Positions 10,131-23,334 of a stretch of DNA of 64,000 nt are shown one piece after another. Position numbers and translations under genes: made by a program. The notes below the pieces were generated by a model. The model was not told the DNA's origin, made no database searches, and saw only the letters and a program-made list of their open reading frames with translations. The stretch is from Acanthochlamys bracteata (lineage: Eukaryota > Streptophyta > Magnoliopsida > Pandanales > Velloziaceae), in NCBI GenBank assembly GCA_019914995.1, contig CM034130.1, positions 10,724,842-10,788,841 of the forward strand, read 5' to 3'. How positions within the stretch are numbered: position 1 is the first letter of the stretch; every line of letters starts with the position of its first letter.

Positions 10131-11903
10131 GTGTCTATGTATTTATGGTTTGAGATCGAGCCCTTCTTCTGATGGTGCAATGCAAATAATGTTTGAATCT
10201 TCTTCTCAATCAGCTAGCTAATCATATATGCTCCAGTCTTGCTGTGCTTGGTGTAATGTGTTGGTGTAGTCCTATCGAGTATGCAAGACACTTTGATCCT
10301 TGATCGAAGAAACTTTAATTAATAATAATCATTACAAACCTAATGATGCCCCTGCTTTGGTCTTTGACGAAGAAATCCTTCTTGTGCTTCTCTGATCTAA
10401 TCGTAACCCACCAGTAAATCGATTAAATTATTAATCGGTCTCAGCTCTCAAAGAGGGTGCCGTCGCTGGCTGCGTTCTACTTTTTTTTTTTTTTTTTTTT
10501 TTCAGTAGTAACAAAGTACAGATATGTATATGGACCGGACTTGAAAAGAACTACCCATTTTTAGAAAGATAGAGGACTTAGGCTGGGATGGGCTGGACTG
10601 TAGCTTTTCATTTTGTGAAGGAGTGATTTTTTATAATTTGTGTTTGTTGGCATGCTTCGCAAGCACTACAGCTGAGCTGATGCCAGAAGAAAAGAACGAA
10701 ATTGTTTGTTCATTTGTGGTTGAGAACGAACCAAGGCAGTTGAGTTTGTGTTTGAATGAAGGAGATCCCGTAGAGGACCGGGCCGCTCAATATCTTCTAC
10801 CACCAATGACGTTACATCCTCCCATATCTCCCAACCCCTTCCAAACTCTAAATTCCTTTTCATCATCTTAAATCATAACTAATTTTTTATTCATATTTAT
10901 TTATTACTATACCGACATAATAAATTTCATATAAATGGTAGAACTTTGCTCCCAAATGAGAAATTTGTTTTCCCATTATAATTATATTACAAAAGTTTTT
11001 TCGAGCTTGTGCACAACACACAAGCTCAAGCTAATTAAAAAGCTAACCGGTTTTTCTCCTCCTCTGTTTGCTGCTTGCTTCCTCTGTTCAAGTTCAGCAA
11101 ACTACTACAAAGGTTAGTTTTGGTCATTAAAACCATCTCTTTTTCATATGCATCTACTTGCTTGATAAATATATATGTGCGTGAGTCAGTATATGTCAAG
11201 TGTTTTGTTATGAGATGCATGGTTTATATATATATACATATATATATATATATTAATTCTCTTCTTCTGTAGTAGCAGCTGTTTCACCTGTTTGGTCAGC
11301 TGACTGGTGTTACAATTAGGTATGTAGATGATCTGCTAATGTTTATAGTGCTTGTTTCAATGGATGATCTTTCCTGAGAAAACATTTGCTTTTTGTGTAG
11401 TTCTCTAGGGGCATGCATTTTGTATGCATGATTCTTTCTCGACTTGCTAGCTAGAAGATTCTTCTTCTATTTTTATTTTATTTTGTTTTATTTTTTTGCT
11501 GCTGCAATTCGGTATGTATCCATTGTGGAGAAGGTTCTATGGACTCAACGATATATTTCAATTAATGTCTCTTGAGTTTGAATGATTGCTCGTGCAATTT
11601 TTATCTCTTAGTTTGGGGAGCCTCTCGTCGATCAGATTACTTCTTTCATGCAATTCTTTGTTCTATGCCGTTCCGTTGCCTTTTTTTTTGTGGTTATGTT
11701 TTCTGAATTTTTTCCTTAGGGATATTCACAGGGATTCAATCAGAAAAAAAAAGAGGGAAAGGGAAACAAGAAACAAGGACATATTAGCGTTTCGGTAGCA
11801 GATATCTATCTATCTATATATATATGTCAATTTAAGTTCAGTAAGAACTGCAAAGCGTATACTGTAAGTGTTAAGTAAAAGATAGAAAGCAACAAGCTGA
11901 GCA
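10131..11903. other. intergenic region and SIG2 5' flank
   Basis: It contains a T-run at about 10482-10502, TA-rich tracts near 11228-11253, and pyrimidine-rich sequence near 11586-11710 that may be SIG2 promoter or leader. A short tatc/tata microsatellite lies at about 11803-11825, just before the start codon. I see no gene. Confidence 0.45.
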
Positions 11904-14563
11904 ATGGCTGCATCTGCTGCTGCGGTTATAGGGATGAACTCGGGAAAGAGGCTTTTAAGGACTTCTTTCTACTCTACCGATCTTCCTGAAAAATTTTGTC
12001 TAGTCCCCGAGAGCAAATTCCCCCAAACTGCAGCTATCACTACCAAGCAGTTTGTGGTAGTCTCGAAGAAGTCTTCTCCTTTCAGCTCAAACTCGCAATC
12101 CAACAGACATACACCACCGGTAGCGAACGCAGTTAAAGAGCATTCGAGCACTTATTCTCCTCCCTCAACTGCAGATGTCTGGTTTCAAGAGGTCAGCAGT
12201 CGTGAGGAAGAAGATATCGAGACTTCACTGGAAGCGATCATATTGTTGCAAAAATCTATGCTGGAAAAACAATGGACGCTCACTTACACTGGAAGCGCGA
12301 CTGAAGTGGCTCCTGAAGAAAGCTGCAGTGATTCTGAAGTCACTAAGTCGGGGATTTCTGCACGTCATCGGAGGCTGAGCAATAAGAAAAACCGTGTGAA
12401 TCAAAAGGGTAGTTTGGATTTAAGTCAGAGTAAAAAGGTTGGGTCCGCTGCAGCTGCTAGTCCTGAATTTCTGCAGAGTAGATTGCGAGGTTATGCAAGG
12501 TGTAGAGTTAGTGAAGAACTGCTCACGCATGCTGAGGTTGTCTACCTGTCGAGCAAAATCCAAACAGGTCTTTACCTAGAAGAGCAGAGAACGAAGTAAG
12601 TGTTTCACGTCGGTGGCCTTTTGATTCAACTGATCTAGACTCTGGACAATTAAGCTGACAAAATTTCCATTAAATTAATTTTGTTGATGTCATGAAAACG
12701 CAGGTTGAAGAACAAAGCGGGATTTGAGCCTTCGGACAAAGAGCTAGCATATTCCTTGAAAATGTCGCGGACTGAGCTACAAGAGAAAACGATCGAATGC
12801 TCCTTGGCAAGGGAAAAGCTTACAATGAGCAATATACGCTTGGTAATGTCTATTGCCCAAAAGTATGATAACCTGGGCGCTGATATGGCTGATCTAATCC
12901 AGGTATCTTTTTTCTGTACGAAGCCTTAAATTTTCGATCTGTTAGCCGAGACTAGCTACTTAATTGTTTAACCAACAAAATCTTGCACTGAAGTTCTTCA
13001 CCAGCTAGCGTAAGTTTGAACGAAGTTATCTTTTGCATTTCAGGGCGGTTTGATTGGACTGCTCCGAGGAATAGAGAAGTTTGATTCCTCAAAGGGTTGC
13101 CGAATTTCAACTTATGTGTATTGGTGGATACGTCAGGTAAATTATTGCATAAAGGGATATAAAATTATTTTAAGCAACCCAAGCTGAAACCGATCGAGGC
13201 AATTTGTTTTGATGCCAGAGCAGATGTTAAAAGATCATGTATATATTCCATTACCTGACGCTATTAATTGGTGAACCTGTAGGGTGTCACTCGGGCGTTG
13301 ATTGAGAACTCCAAAGCATTAAGATTACCTTCGCATATGCATGAGAGGTTGACTTCAATCAGAAATGCAAAGATGAGACTGGAAGGTCGAGGAATCACGC
13401 CATCCATAGATGTAAGCTGAGAATTTGATTATCACTTCACTTCACTGTGCTAGCATCTATACTACACTATGTCTTTTGCTTGGACATTAGCTGGAGCTGC
13501 AATTAATTAATATTCAATATTTGCAAGCGCACACACAGATGTAGTTCCTTTTGATGACTTCAATTTCTGTTTGATGTTAAAACTCTAGCCATAAGTAACG
13601 ACAGACAGACTTACTTTTGATTTTATTAATTGTTTTTTCAGAAAATTGCGGAGAGCCTGAATATGTCGCACAGGAAGATCAGGAATGCAACAGAGGTATA
13701 TATTAATTGCGCTTTTTCATATACAGCTAGCGGACGGAGATCATAGTTATATTGATCAATTAACGCCACTGTTCATAATATATTTTCCTGAAAATAAATA
13801 AATAAAAATATTGTTAATTTGATCATGAGCAGGCAGTTAGCAAGGTGATTTCCCTTGACAGGAGCGCGTTTCCATCATTAAACGGACTTCCAGGGGAGAC
13901 ACTTCACAGCGTACGTTTAGTTAATTAGTACCATACGCATATTTAAACTAAACTATAATTCTTTTCACATAATTCTCTGATATATACGAATGTATATGTT
14001 GGATTCGAATTAACTCCTCATTTGTGTTCCAGTATGTTGCTGATAATAAGCTTGAAAACAACCCCTGGCATGGATTCGACGAATGGTCTGTCAAGGTACT
14101 AAATCTTGCCTCCATATACAATTCACTGTTTTATTATTTTTTGGGGGGGAGGGAAAAAACTTAGAAAATATGTAGTATAATATAAGCCGCCATGTCGATA
14201 TATAAACTAGCTTTTATTGATTTCATTGTTCAGGATGAAGTGGAGAAGCTTCTGTTTGCAGCTCTTGGGAAGAGGGAGAGAGCAATTATCAGGCTGTATT
14301 ACGGTCTCGGCGGCAGAGATAGTCACACTTGGGAGGACATAAGCAGACAGTAAGTAATTAATCATATATATATATATAGTGTATAGTGAACCAAATTCAA
14401 GAGAGAGTTAAATTTTGTTTTGCTGGATCGATGAACGAATGAATTGAATGGCAGGTTTGGTTTGTCTAGAGAAAGGGTTCGGCAAGTTGGACTTGTCGCA
14501 ATAGAGAAGCTGAAGCTTGCAGCAAGAAAGAGGAAACTAGAAGCAATGCTTGTGAAACACTGA
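11904..14563 (+). CDS. SIG2: plastid RNA polymerase sigma factor SIG2
   Basis: Nine exons close in phase to 510 residues: 11904-12595, 12704-12902, 13044-13136, 13283-13411, 13642-13695, 13833-13910, 14033-14095, 14234-14349 and 14455-14563. The product is a sigma-70 factor that would direct the bacterial-type plastid RNA polymerase; in Arabidopsis SIG2 serves several plastid tRNA genes and psaJ. The N-terminal 230 residues are poorly conserved and Ser-rich, and begin with a likely transit peptide. Region 2 is clear: [20 protein letters not shown] then [19 protein letters not shown] (about 294-340). Region 3 has [11 protein letters not shown] (about 348). Region 4 has [15 protein letters not shown] and the helix-turn-helix [19 protein letters not shown] (about 467-485). 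The ending [13 protein letters not shown] matches the SIG2 C-terminus I recall, and separates it from other plant sigma factors. It is convergent with the NHL gene. Confidence 0.9.
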
Positions 14564-16169
14564 CTGATGTTATTTCAAGATATCCATCATGTACACAATA
14601 GTTTTTTTTTTATTTAATATATTTATTATCAATTTAAAAAAAAAAAGAACTAGAAATCTATCTATATATATATTCCTACAGTACTTCATGAAATTCGTTT
14701 CCAACGTATACTTACATATATGTATTAAGAATTCATGCATTCGTGGGGAACAATTTAGCGCGATAGAGGAACATAACCTTTCTTTGACCTCTCGAATGGC
14801 ATCTTCTGTAAATTACGTTGCTGGATTTTAATCGGCTAAAACGAAAAGAAGTAAGATACTCATACAGATATGTTTTTAGTTCTTTCACGATTGAATCCCA
14901 AAAACTTAGCTTACTAATTGATGACTCATTTTTAAAAGAAAATACATTGGAATTCCACTATGAAAATAATTGTGAAACTATTATTTAGTAGCTGTGGCCT
15001 GTGGGTTGATTTTAAAATGTTGCGCCCTCTCTCTGTCGCTGAGATGTTTTTTCTTCATGCATCATCTGGGTCTACTCAAATGGGTAAACTATGAGTTCAG
15101 AACTATTAGGTGGCTTTCATATAATGCTGCTGTTTATATTGAGAGAGTAGTGCTTCTTCCGATGGTCGAAAATTGTTTCTAGATATCCAAACTAACTTGT
15201 TTTTCTTATTATGTCTAACGTGAAAGAATGTAGAACAAGATGAAAAAACTGTTTAACTTATTATTATTATTATTATCCAACAGCATCACCTCCTGCATGT
15301 CTACACAAACAAAGAGGAAAGAAAACCTCATTATAATATTGAAAGGAACTACAATATTGCAACGTTGGCAAGAAACAGAGCTGTTCAGGTGTATGCAGAC
15401 ATGGGGTGCACGACTGCATCTGGGAATAAGGGCTCGGTTTGAGGCTTTGCGCCATGTTTTTGCCTCACTAAAAGCATTTATGAAGACGCTGTAGAATGGC
15501 ATTGGCATAAACTAGTTTCAAATATCAATAATAATTTAAATATATACTCCAGCCAGACTATATAACTTCGATCATAGGGATCAATTTGTAGTCGCATAAC
15601 TTTATCTATAGTTCTGTAAAGCTTCCCGCAGTTGAATGGTATGTATAATTTTTTGGAAGACGAGCGCGACGTATTGATTGATCCCGAAATAAAAAACGGT
15701 TTTGTTTCCTCTTTATTTTGAGTTAGAAAAAACGGCTCTGCTTTTACTCTGTTCTACTTTGATTTTCTTTTTGTGACGCTCGTTTACTTTCTCTTCTTCT
15801 CCTCCTCCTCCGGTCGTCTCCAGTTACCGGAATCCGCCGCTGCCTCCCTTCCTGTCTCTATCTCTATCCTGTTTCTTCAATTCCTCATTTGTTTCGCTTC
15901 TGTGGAGGTGGTGGGACAGAAGAGAATAGAAAGAAAGAAAAAAAAGAATGTACGTTCTTTTTCTTTGTAGTTGAGTTGAAATAGTTAAGTAGGTGTTTAA
16001 ATTTCTTCTTCTACGTTACTATAAATTCTGTAAATTATTGCAAAAATACTCTGCCTACACGATGTTTTAATCCAAAAAAAAAAAAAAGAACGAAAATCTA
16101 AACGACGAACTTCAATCTTCTTTCTTGTTTCTTCTGTGTAATGTTCTGCCAGTATCCTTACAAACGATT
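14564..16169. other. convergent 3' flanks of SIG2 and the NHL gene
   Basis: No gene is recognised. The region holds the 3' untranslated sequences of both neighbours. Open frames around 15215-15508 exist on both strands, but neither resembles a known protein. Confidence 0.45.
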
Positions 16170-16772
16170 TCATTGGCTTGCCGAGCCGCAACTGATATTG
16201 TTGCTGCTCCCATTGGACGGTGCGAATTCGATCCGGCATGTCAAACGGGTCCACAAATTCAGTGATTCCAATACCCCCAGCTTCCACCGGGTTCTTGCCT
16301 TTCCGTCGAGCTCGAACTCCACCTTGTCTTGCTGCAATGCGTTATCCATCGCGTCCATCGCCTCTGATTCGAGCGATATGCCTGATGACGGCACGAGGTA
16401 GTTGATGGGCAAAGAGCTGTTGTGAGGCACTTCAAAATCTTCAGCCCTTAGGAAAGCGATCGGGATATCATGGAAGCTCAAGGAGAAGCTGACGTCAGAG
16501 AATCCCACTTTAGCTTTAGTGTTGCGATTATCTGCAAGAATGGTGATTGTGATCTCTGTCCGGAGCATCCCCATTTGGTCGTAGTCTAGTCTGTTGAGGT
16601 GGGCATTAGCTACTCTCAAGGATGATGTCTTAGGCTGGTAGATCATGTAGATGATGAACACAATTAGGCCGACGATGATCACTGCAATCGCAAGAATTGA
16701 GCATATGAATGCCATTAGCCATACTAGCGGGTGTGTCCGGTCGTCTCTCGTTGGGATTAGTCGCGACGGCAT
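16170..16772 (-). CDS. NDR1/HIN1-like (NHL) protein, LEA_2 family
   Basis: Single exon, 200 residues. The short cytosolic head (MPSRLIPTRDDRTHPLVW) is followed by one strong membrane span at about 18-46 (FICSILAIAVIIVGLIVFII), then an extracytosolic LEA_2 beta-sandwich domain. Typical features are YQPKTSSLRVANAHLNRL after the span, ITITILADNRNTKAKVGF, LPINYLVPSSGI, and a C-terminal pair of Cys (LTCRIEF and NISCGS). NHL proteins sit in plasma or other membranes and include NDR1, needed for some disease resistance; others affect plasmodesmata. Which NHL this is cannot be settled by eye. The intronless structure and length are usual for the family. It is convergent with SIG2. Confidence 0.85.
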   Translation of the reverse strand: MPSRLIPTRDDRTHPLVWLMAFICSILAIAVIIVGLIVFIIYMIYQPKTSSLRVANAHLNRLDYDQMGMLRTEITITILADNRNTKAKVGFSDVSFSLSFHDIPIAFLRAEDFEVPHNSSLPINYLVPSSGISLESEAMDAMDNALQQDKVEFELDGKARTRWKLGVLESLNLWTRLTCRIEFAPSNGSSNNISCGSASQ

Positions 16773-19392
16773 TGGGGGTTGCAGGAGGGGCTAGCATCAG
16801 GGAGAACGGTTTGGTTTTTGCTCCCTTTTCTGGTTTCTCTTTTGTCGAAGGGGTTTTGATTTGCTTGTTTTAGGTTCTTGGTAGGATCTTTACTTGATGT
16901 TTGGTTGCTCGTTGAGATAGGCAATTTAATCATGGCATCTAACTTTGCTGGGAGTGAGAGTTATTGATATCTTGAAGAAAGGAGCTGTTCTTGGAATCTA
17001 GATCACTGTCCCCTGGGCTTAAAGCTTAAAGTGAAAATACGAAACTTGTGTTGGCTCGTAGTGCCTCCGCCTTTCCCTTTCAGTGGATGCCCGCCACCAT
17101 ATTCACCTTCCCTCAGAGTTTTGCATAGAGCCTTTGGTGCTTTCTAAGATTGAGGTCTTTTCTAGTCTTGCAGCTGCCCCCACTTACTTTCTTTCCTGAA
17201 ACTTCCCTCAAGATTCTTTATACTAGGATGACTCAGTCCCTGAATAATAATCTAAAGTTGCAGTTTGCACTTCTTACCTTGGTTTTGTGTCCAAGTTAAT
17301 TCCTGTACCAGAGATTTTACTCACTGCTCCTATTAGTTGCGTAAGTATTGGAAGCAGAGGTTCTCACATAAACTGGTTGAAGTAAAAAGAAAAAGATGAG
17401 TTTTAGATTGCCAAAATGTCTCGGCTCAGCTTTTGTTATAGACTTGTTACTACATGTATAATTTAAGAGTCATGGTCAAACTAGTTTGTTTAGACTGCAG
17501 CATGAGAGAGTCAGTAATGGTAACAAGGTGAAGTTGAATCAATTGCATCATCATTCAATGAAGTCAAACCCCGCTGCTTCTGTTTCAGTGAAGGTTTAGT
17601 ATCATCTAAGATGCATGTACTCATAAAAATATAGTTCAAACAAGACATCTTTCACTGGTCTGGCCTTATCTTTTCCTAAATGCTGTACGTATAAATAAAT
17701 GATCTCGTTATAGGGTGCTTGCATTGTTGTCTCAACTGCTCTCAAATAAACTTTTGGTAATATTTAGACGTCTCTTAGGTTCTTCCTATATGCACTCAAT
17801 TGCGAAACTTCATGAATTTTTTTTTTTTTGTTTTTGCGGTTTACCGGTAGCTGCACGTCTCTTCAAGCTGAGATTCTCCGACTGATGGGTAAGAACTTGC
17901 TATGCATGGCTAACTTCAGATATCAATGGATCCTCAAATTTTCATCATGTTGTCAATTGGATCTCTAGCCCTGTGAATGCCTGTCAAAGAACTGCATACT
18001 TCTGCATCGCTGTGTGCGTGTGTGATCTGCCTAAAAGGTTATCCAATTCAGAAAGCATGAAGTTAGCCTAGATCCTAACAGCACAATCGTTTAACTTGGA
18101 GAATCATATGTCAAAGCATTGAAGTGCCCTGATGCTTCCAGCATTCGCAAGCCCATCTTGAGATTGCTATTTACTCGGTGTGTGTGTGTGAGAGAGAGAA
18201 GAGAGAGAGTGAGAGAGCGAGACCACTTTGGAGTTAGCAGTAGGAAGCAGCTAATTTGGGTATTTCGGATGGAGGGTGGACCTGAATGGTGTGACCGTGT
18301 GAGGGTTATGGATGGATCAGCATAGGAAGGAATTATACACAAGAAGGTAATAAACAGGTGCCAGAGCTACACCTAAGAGTGACATGGATTTAGACATGAG
18401 ATATGTATTTCAATTTGAGAGACTGCTATGAGTCCTCAGATAGCTCAGGTTCAGGGCTCCATCAGACAATCCATTTTCAGTTTCAAATTTAGCTTAAATG
18501 TAAGCTATATTAGAATGATATAATCATATAAGCCCAACACTTTTCAAAGTGTTTTTTATCTCAACAAGATGTAGGGAGTCATCGGTACGCTTTGATCATA
18601 TCGTTGTCGTGTTTCTTTAGCTCAACCTGAACTTCATTATCATCCAAAAAATGTCTGAACCTCCTATCATGGTATTATCATACATGTTTTGATACTTCCC
18701 TCACCTTCATTTGTTTCTGACTTTACTGTATAGTTCTTGTCTACATTTTTAAGGCTTTTCCATTTGTCTGCCACCTTTCTGTCAATAATTCTGGATTATT
18801 TGGAGTTATGCCATAGATCGTTTTCTTCAGTATTTCAACCAATTTATGACCCGTTCGTGTAATTTTTTTGTACTGACAGATGATAAAGCATTTTGGTGTT
18901 TTCTGTGTTCTGTTTTCTTCGCAAGTAGAGAACAGGTGTCTCTGGTTGTGTACGCACCTGGTAAAATTCTCCTTGCAAAAGCAGCTGTTTTTGATATTTT
19001 TGATAAAGGGGTACATATTGGTCAATGCAGGCCCATTCAGTGAACAATTTTCCAGAGGTGCAGATAAGAGTTCTTCCTTTTGTTAGCGGTAGAACCATGA
19101 AAACAGTCCCATCAATTGATGTCCGAGTCCAATGTTTCTTCTAGTAAATTAAAAGCATGCAAACATATCACCATCGCTATCGTGGAAGAAAGTCTCTCTT
19201 GCAAATTATTTTGTGGTTGTAACGAATCATTTGTGGGATGATGAGTCATTGCCATGAGTCCAAGCTTCAACTCCCTCCATGTCTTTATCCATGGAACCTT
19301 CAACTCTGCAAAACCAATCCTTCTTCTTCTTCCGCTTCCTCAACTCTTTATACATACATACATGATCACTTTCTTACATAGCTACATAAGCC
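16773..19392. other. intergenic region, NHL promoter side
   Basis: No gene is recognised over 2.6 kb. The right-hand side of the NHL gene must hold its promoter and leader. There is a T-run at about 17819-17830 and a (GT)n/(GA)n purine tract at about 18179-18220. Nearer 19320-19392 is the leader of the UPF0114 gene. Confidence 0.45.
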
Positions 19393-21285
19393 ATGCGAAC
19401 CGTCCTCCCAACTGCAACAATGAGCCCTAAAGGCTCTATTGTTGCCATGGCAGTTTCTTACCCTTGTAAGATTCCTGTTTCGCTTCCTCTATCACGAAGT
19501 TCTCCAAGATTCATCGTGAGCAGTTCAAGATCTAACTCTCAAAAGCCAACTTCTGGTCGTGTTTCTCTCAGTACATCAGGAGTGGCCATCACAACCAAGT
19601 CGGCCTCAGCTAGTCTTCTTGGTGCTATTAGCAATCGTCGAATGCAAGCCATCGAGGAACGCATCGAGAGGGTTTGTTGATCCACTCAATTCTTCTCCGT
19701 CTTTGTAACCGAATTTTATAATTGTATCAAATTTGTATGCACATGTGCTGCCTACTGACTTGGTTTGACCATGAATGCATATGGATGCAGGTCATCTACC
19801 ACTTCCGGTTCATGACATTTCTGGGCGTGTTTGGCTCCCTTCTGGGCTCAATTTTATGTTTTCTCAAGGTAACTATGTCTGTGCTTCCTTTTAAACAGCT
19901 TTTAACGTTGCTTGCTTTATGCATTCCAACTGTTCGCCCGCTTTCTCTCTTGAAATATTTTTGAAGTTCTACGTGATTTATGTTTCGAGCTGTTGACAGT
20001 TCAGGATATGGCAATAGAAATAATCATAAAGTACAATTGCTTCACTAAAATCTCCTCTCCTGAACGTCTTATGTTGTGCTATAAGGTCGCAGCATTCAAT
20101 TGCACCGACTAGGCCTATGACATCCAAATCTTTTACGTATTGTACTGATGCTGAAAGTTGTTGGTTTCTACAAAAACCATCCGATTTAAATCTTGTTGTA
20201 AGATATGCATATACATGCTGTTTATAGCTAATATTTGTGAGGTTTTCCATAATAGTTTGTTTATACAGTACTTATATGGTTCATTGAAGACTGGAATTAT
20301 TTTTTTAATCTTTGTTGCCATTGATTGGAATCTGGCTTGAGCTTTACTTCTCTAATCCTTTTGGAATTGAGAGCACGTCCAGTATTTCTACTTCATCTGG
20401 CTTGATTACATGCCGAAAAAGAAGGTAGAATTGTCCAATTCTCATGCAAGTGTACCTATCAGTTTAGATTTTTTGTTTTAAATTTTATAAAAAGTGAGTA
20501 TGCTGTTAAATCCTTGGATACTTAGTGAAGTTGTTCTGTTACGGTGCAGGGTTGTGGATATGTTATCGATTCTTTCGCTGCATACTTTTCTGGTGGAGGT
20601 AAGGTGATGGCGGCACTGGTTGAGGCAATTGGTAAGCTATGGATATGTCTCTGCTTGCGCTAAAACATTCTGAGGTTCACACAGATTCGACACTTAAAAG
20701 TTAGCATTGGGTTTTATAAATTGTGCGAAAATCTGGATACAACAATGTAAATATTTAATAGGACGACACGCTTAACCAAACCCTTCTATAATTTTCTTCC
20801 AGATATCTATCTTATTGGGACTGTGATGCTCGTCTTTGGGATGGGTCTTTATGAGTTATTCATCAGTAATATGGACATAGCAAAGCAAAGTTCCCAGGGA
20901 TCAAACCTTCTTGGCTTGTTTCAGCTGCTGGTTTGTTCACAGTTCTTCAGTTCAATTTTGAATCAATAATTTCTTGCTAACACCACAATAGAGTATTTAA
21001 TTCATTGATTCATGTTGCCTCTTGTGCATGTAGTCTCAGAAATCGTATAAAATTTATACAATGCAGGAACGACCAAAGTGGTTGGAAATTCAATCCGTCA
21101 ATGAGTTGAAAACTAAACTAGGGCATGTCATCGTGATGGTTCTATTGGTTGGATTATTTGATAAGAGCAAGAAAGTAACAATATGCTCCCCCACAGACCT
21201 CCTTTGCTTTGCAGCTTCAATCTTGTTGTCTTCTTGTGGCCTTTATCTTTTATCCAAGCTTCACAACTCGAAAACATCACAGTAA
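19393..21285 (+). CDS. UPF0114 family membrane protein, probably plastid
   Basis: Five exons, 19393-19671, 19791-19868, 20550-20631, 20803-20930 and 21067-21285, close in phase to 261 residues. The first 75 residues are rich in Ser, Thr, Arg and Pro (LPLSRSSPRFIVSSSRSNSQ) and look like a chloroplast transit peptide. The rest matches UPF0114, the family of bacterial YqhA, through RRMQAIEERIERVIYHFRFM, then several hydrophobic spans: FLGVFGSLLGSILCFLKG, then after VMAALVEAIDIYLI the span GTVMLVFGMGLYELFIS, and LGHVIVMVLLVGLFDKSKKV, ending with a last span near the C-terminus. The molecular function of the family is unknown. The segment RPKWLEIQSVNELKTKLG is a conserved loop of the plant members. 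Plastid location is inferred from the N-terminus only. Confidence 0.87.
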
Positions 21286-23334
21286 ATTAACAGAACGTAA
21301 GAGTAGATATTAGTGATGCATGTATATATTTTTGTTTCTTCTGTCAGCCCTTTTTTACTCTAGAGTCATCTTTGTTGTATAAATATAGGATGTAAAAATT
21401 TTGAAAATATAGTAAGATGCTGGTAACAATTGCTTCAATTTCTTTTTTTTTGTCTCCTTCTAAGAAGGTTTGAAATGAAATGAAAATTTAAGGTTAAGTT
21501 TGGAAACAGCTAATGTACATGGTCATTACTGATACCAGGTAGTTATCATTTTACGGCCTCTCTTCATGAGGATATTGGGAAGAGGTTTAAACTGAGTGAG
21601 AAAACAACGGGTCAAATTACATGTTACTCTTTGGCTTGTGAAATTGTTTCCAGGGGACGTAGTAGACAGGTCATCCACTTTCCACTAAAATCTTGTAAAC
21701 TCGTTCGGCATCAAAATTTAAACAAAAATTAGTACAGTTAACTTCAAATTACATTGAGAGGACAGCATGACACTCTTTGTAATTAAGGTTATTTTCTTTC
21801 CATGTAGCAAAAAAAAATCTGTAGAGTGTTGCTGCAGGCTATAGGCATTCCTTACATACGTGAGTATTCAGCAACAAAAAGAAGAGGAAGCGTTGCAGGA
21901 ATCACCGTGTTTTGGAATTTTCCATCACCAGATTTAATCCAGAGAAATGCTATCAACCTATAGCCAGCCAACTCCTTGCTTACTGCTTTGGTTTTCTGTC
22001 GCGGGGGTCCTTTATTTCCATCCTGTCTTTTGCCGTGCTTACGTTTTCTGATCAACGTATGAGCAGTAATCGAGAAACATGTATGACGAGTTTATTTTGG
22101 CGCATGCTGAAAATGCATGCTGAGGAGGCCTTAACTAATTGTTCCGTCTGTGGTTTGCATATACAGTTCGAGTGGAAATTAAGATATCGAGTTGCAGCAA
22201 ATGCTACTATCATATCTTCATAAACCCCATGCTTTCATTTCCTTAGTTGTTCAAAATGAAGCTTAGGCTTTTTGTCTGATACTGAAATCTATCTGGACCA
22301 TTTATTGTTGTCAGCGTTCTTTACTGAGAGGACTTCTCTAGCTAGAGTCATGCTATATCTAGTTTGCATCAAGTTTCAGTAGCTAGAGTCTAGCACCTCT
22401 AGCTTCATATTGAACATGTTAAACCTTCTAGCACCTCTTCTACAAGTCTTAATTAACAGAGGAAGCAACAGATATACTCTGCAGAATATTCAGGCAAACA
22501 AGTTTTGGAACGCGCGCTGTTCAGAAGTAAACCTTGTTCTGGTTTGAAAGGTATATATATAGAGTACATAGCAGCAGTTGTGCTAGCTGTTAATTTTAAT
22601 GCGGGCTCTGAGATTGAGACCACTAATGAAGGTCCTCGTTCTTTCTTTTTTGACATGGTTTATGCTAAAAGGAATTTTTTTTATCAGTCTTGGATTCCTT
22701 CACTGTAATTTCCTATTATTTGGATAACTCATGAGTTACCTGAGCCAATGATTGCTTTTTTGCCAAAAGGTTAGCTCTTTGTTGCAGTCTAATAAAAAAA
22801 CTAAAAAAAAGAACAGGAATATTATTTCCATCAAGAGAATGAATGGCTTTAGATTTTGATTGGTGGTCATAGCAAACATGTTAGAGTTAGTTATAGTAAT
22901 CCACCTCATTTATTCAAGAACATATCTGTGTTTGGTAATTAAAGACGCTTCCTTTCGGAGCAAATACAAAATAAAAATTAACTCAAAAAGTAGCCTACCT
23001 GGCTGCAGCTATAAGCTTTAACTATTTTTACTTGCATAAATATATTTGCCAGTTAAACGGCAGCAGCTCTCTTGTGGGCCAGCATAACTCCAGAAACCAA
23101 TGGACGTGCGAGAGGCCGGCCACATAAGGGAACATGAGAGGCCTTCTTCTAATTGCTCCCCGTTCCGTATAAATGAATGGGAGCGAGCGCTTAATGGTTA
23201 TCGTCTCCTATATATGTGCACGCTCTCCTAATTAAGTGTAAGATATCCTTCACCCTTGCTTGCTGAGAGTCTGAGACTGTCTCAACCTCTCTGCTCCAGC
23301 AAGATAGCTAGCAGATCGAGCTAAAAATATATTC
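21286..23334. other. intergenic region, CEP promoter side
   Basis: No gene is recognised. Open frames at about 21852-22223 and 22453-22708 do not resemble known proteins. The last 200 bases contain TATA-like sequences upstream of the CEP gene. Confidence 0.45.
23168..23216 (+). promoter_or_regulatory. candidate TATA elements of the CEP gene
   Basis: TATAAAT at 23168-23174 and a second TATATAT-like box at about 23208-23216 lie 119-167 bases upstream of the CEP start codon. Either would give a leader of roughly 90-140 bases. Position and sequence are suitable, but short AT motifs are common in this DNA. Confidence 0.35.

Noticed and set aside
15215..15508. Overlapping ORFs on both strands between SIG2 and the NHL gene.
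   Set aside because: No family resemblance and no splice context. They lie in converging 3' flanks.
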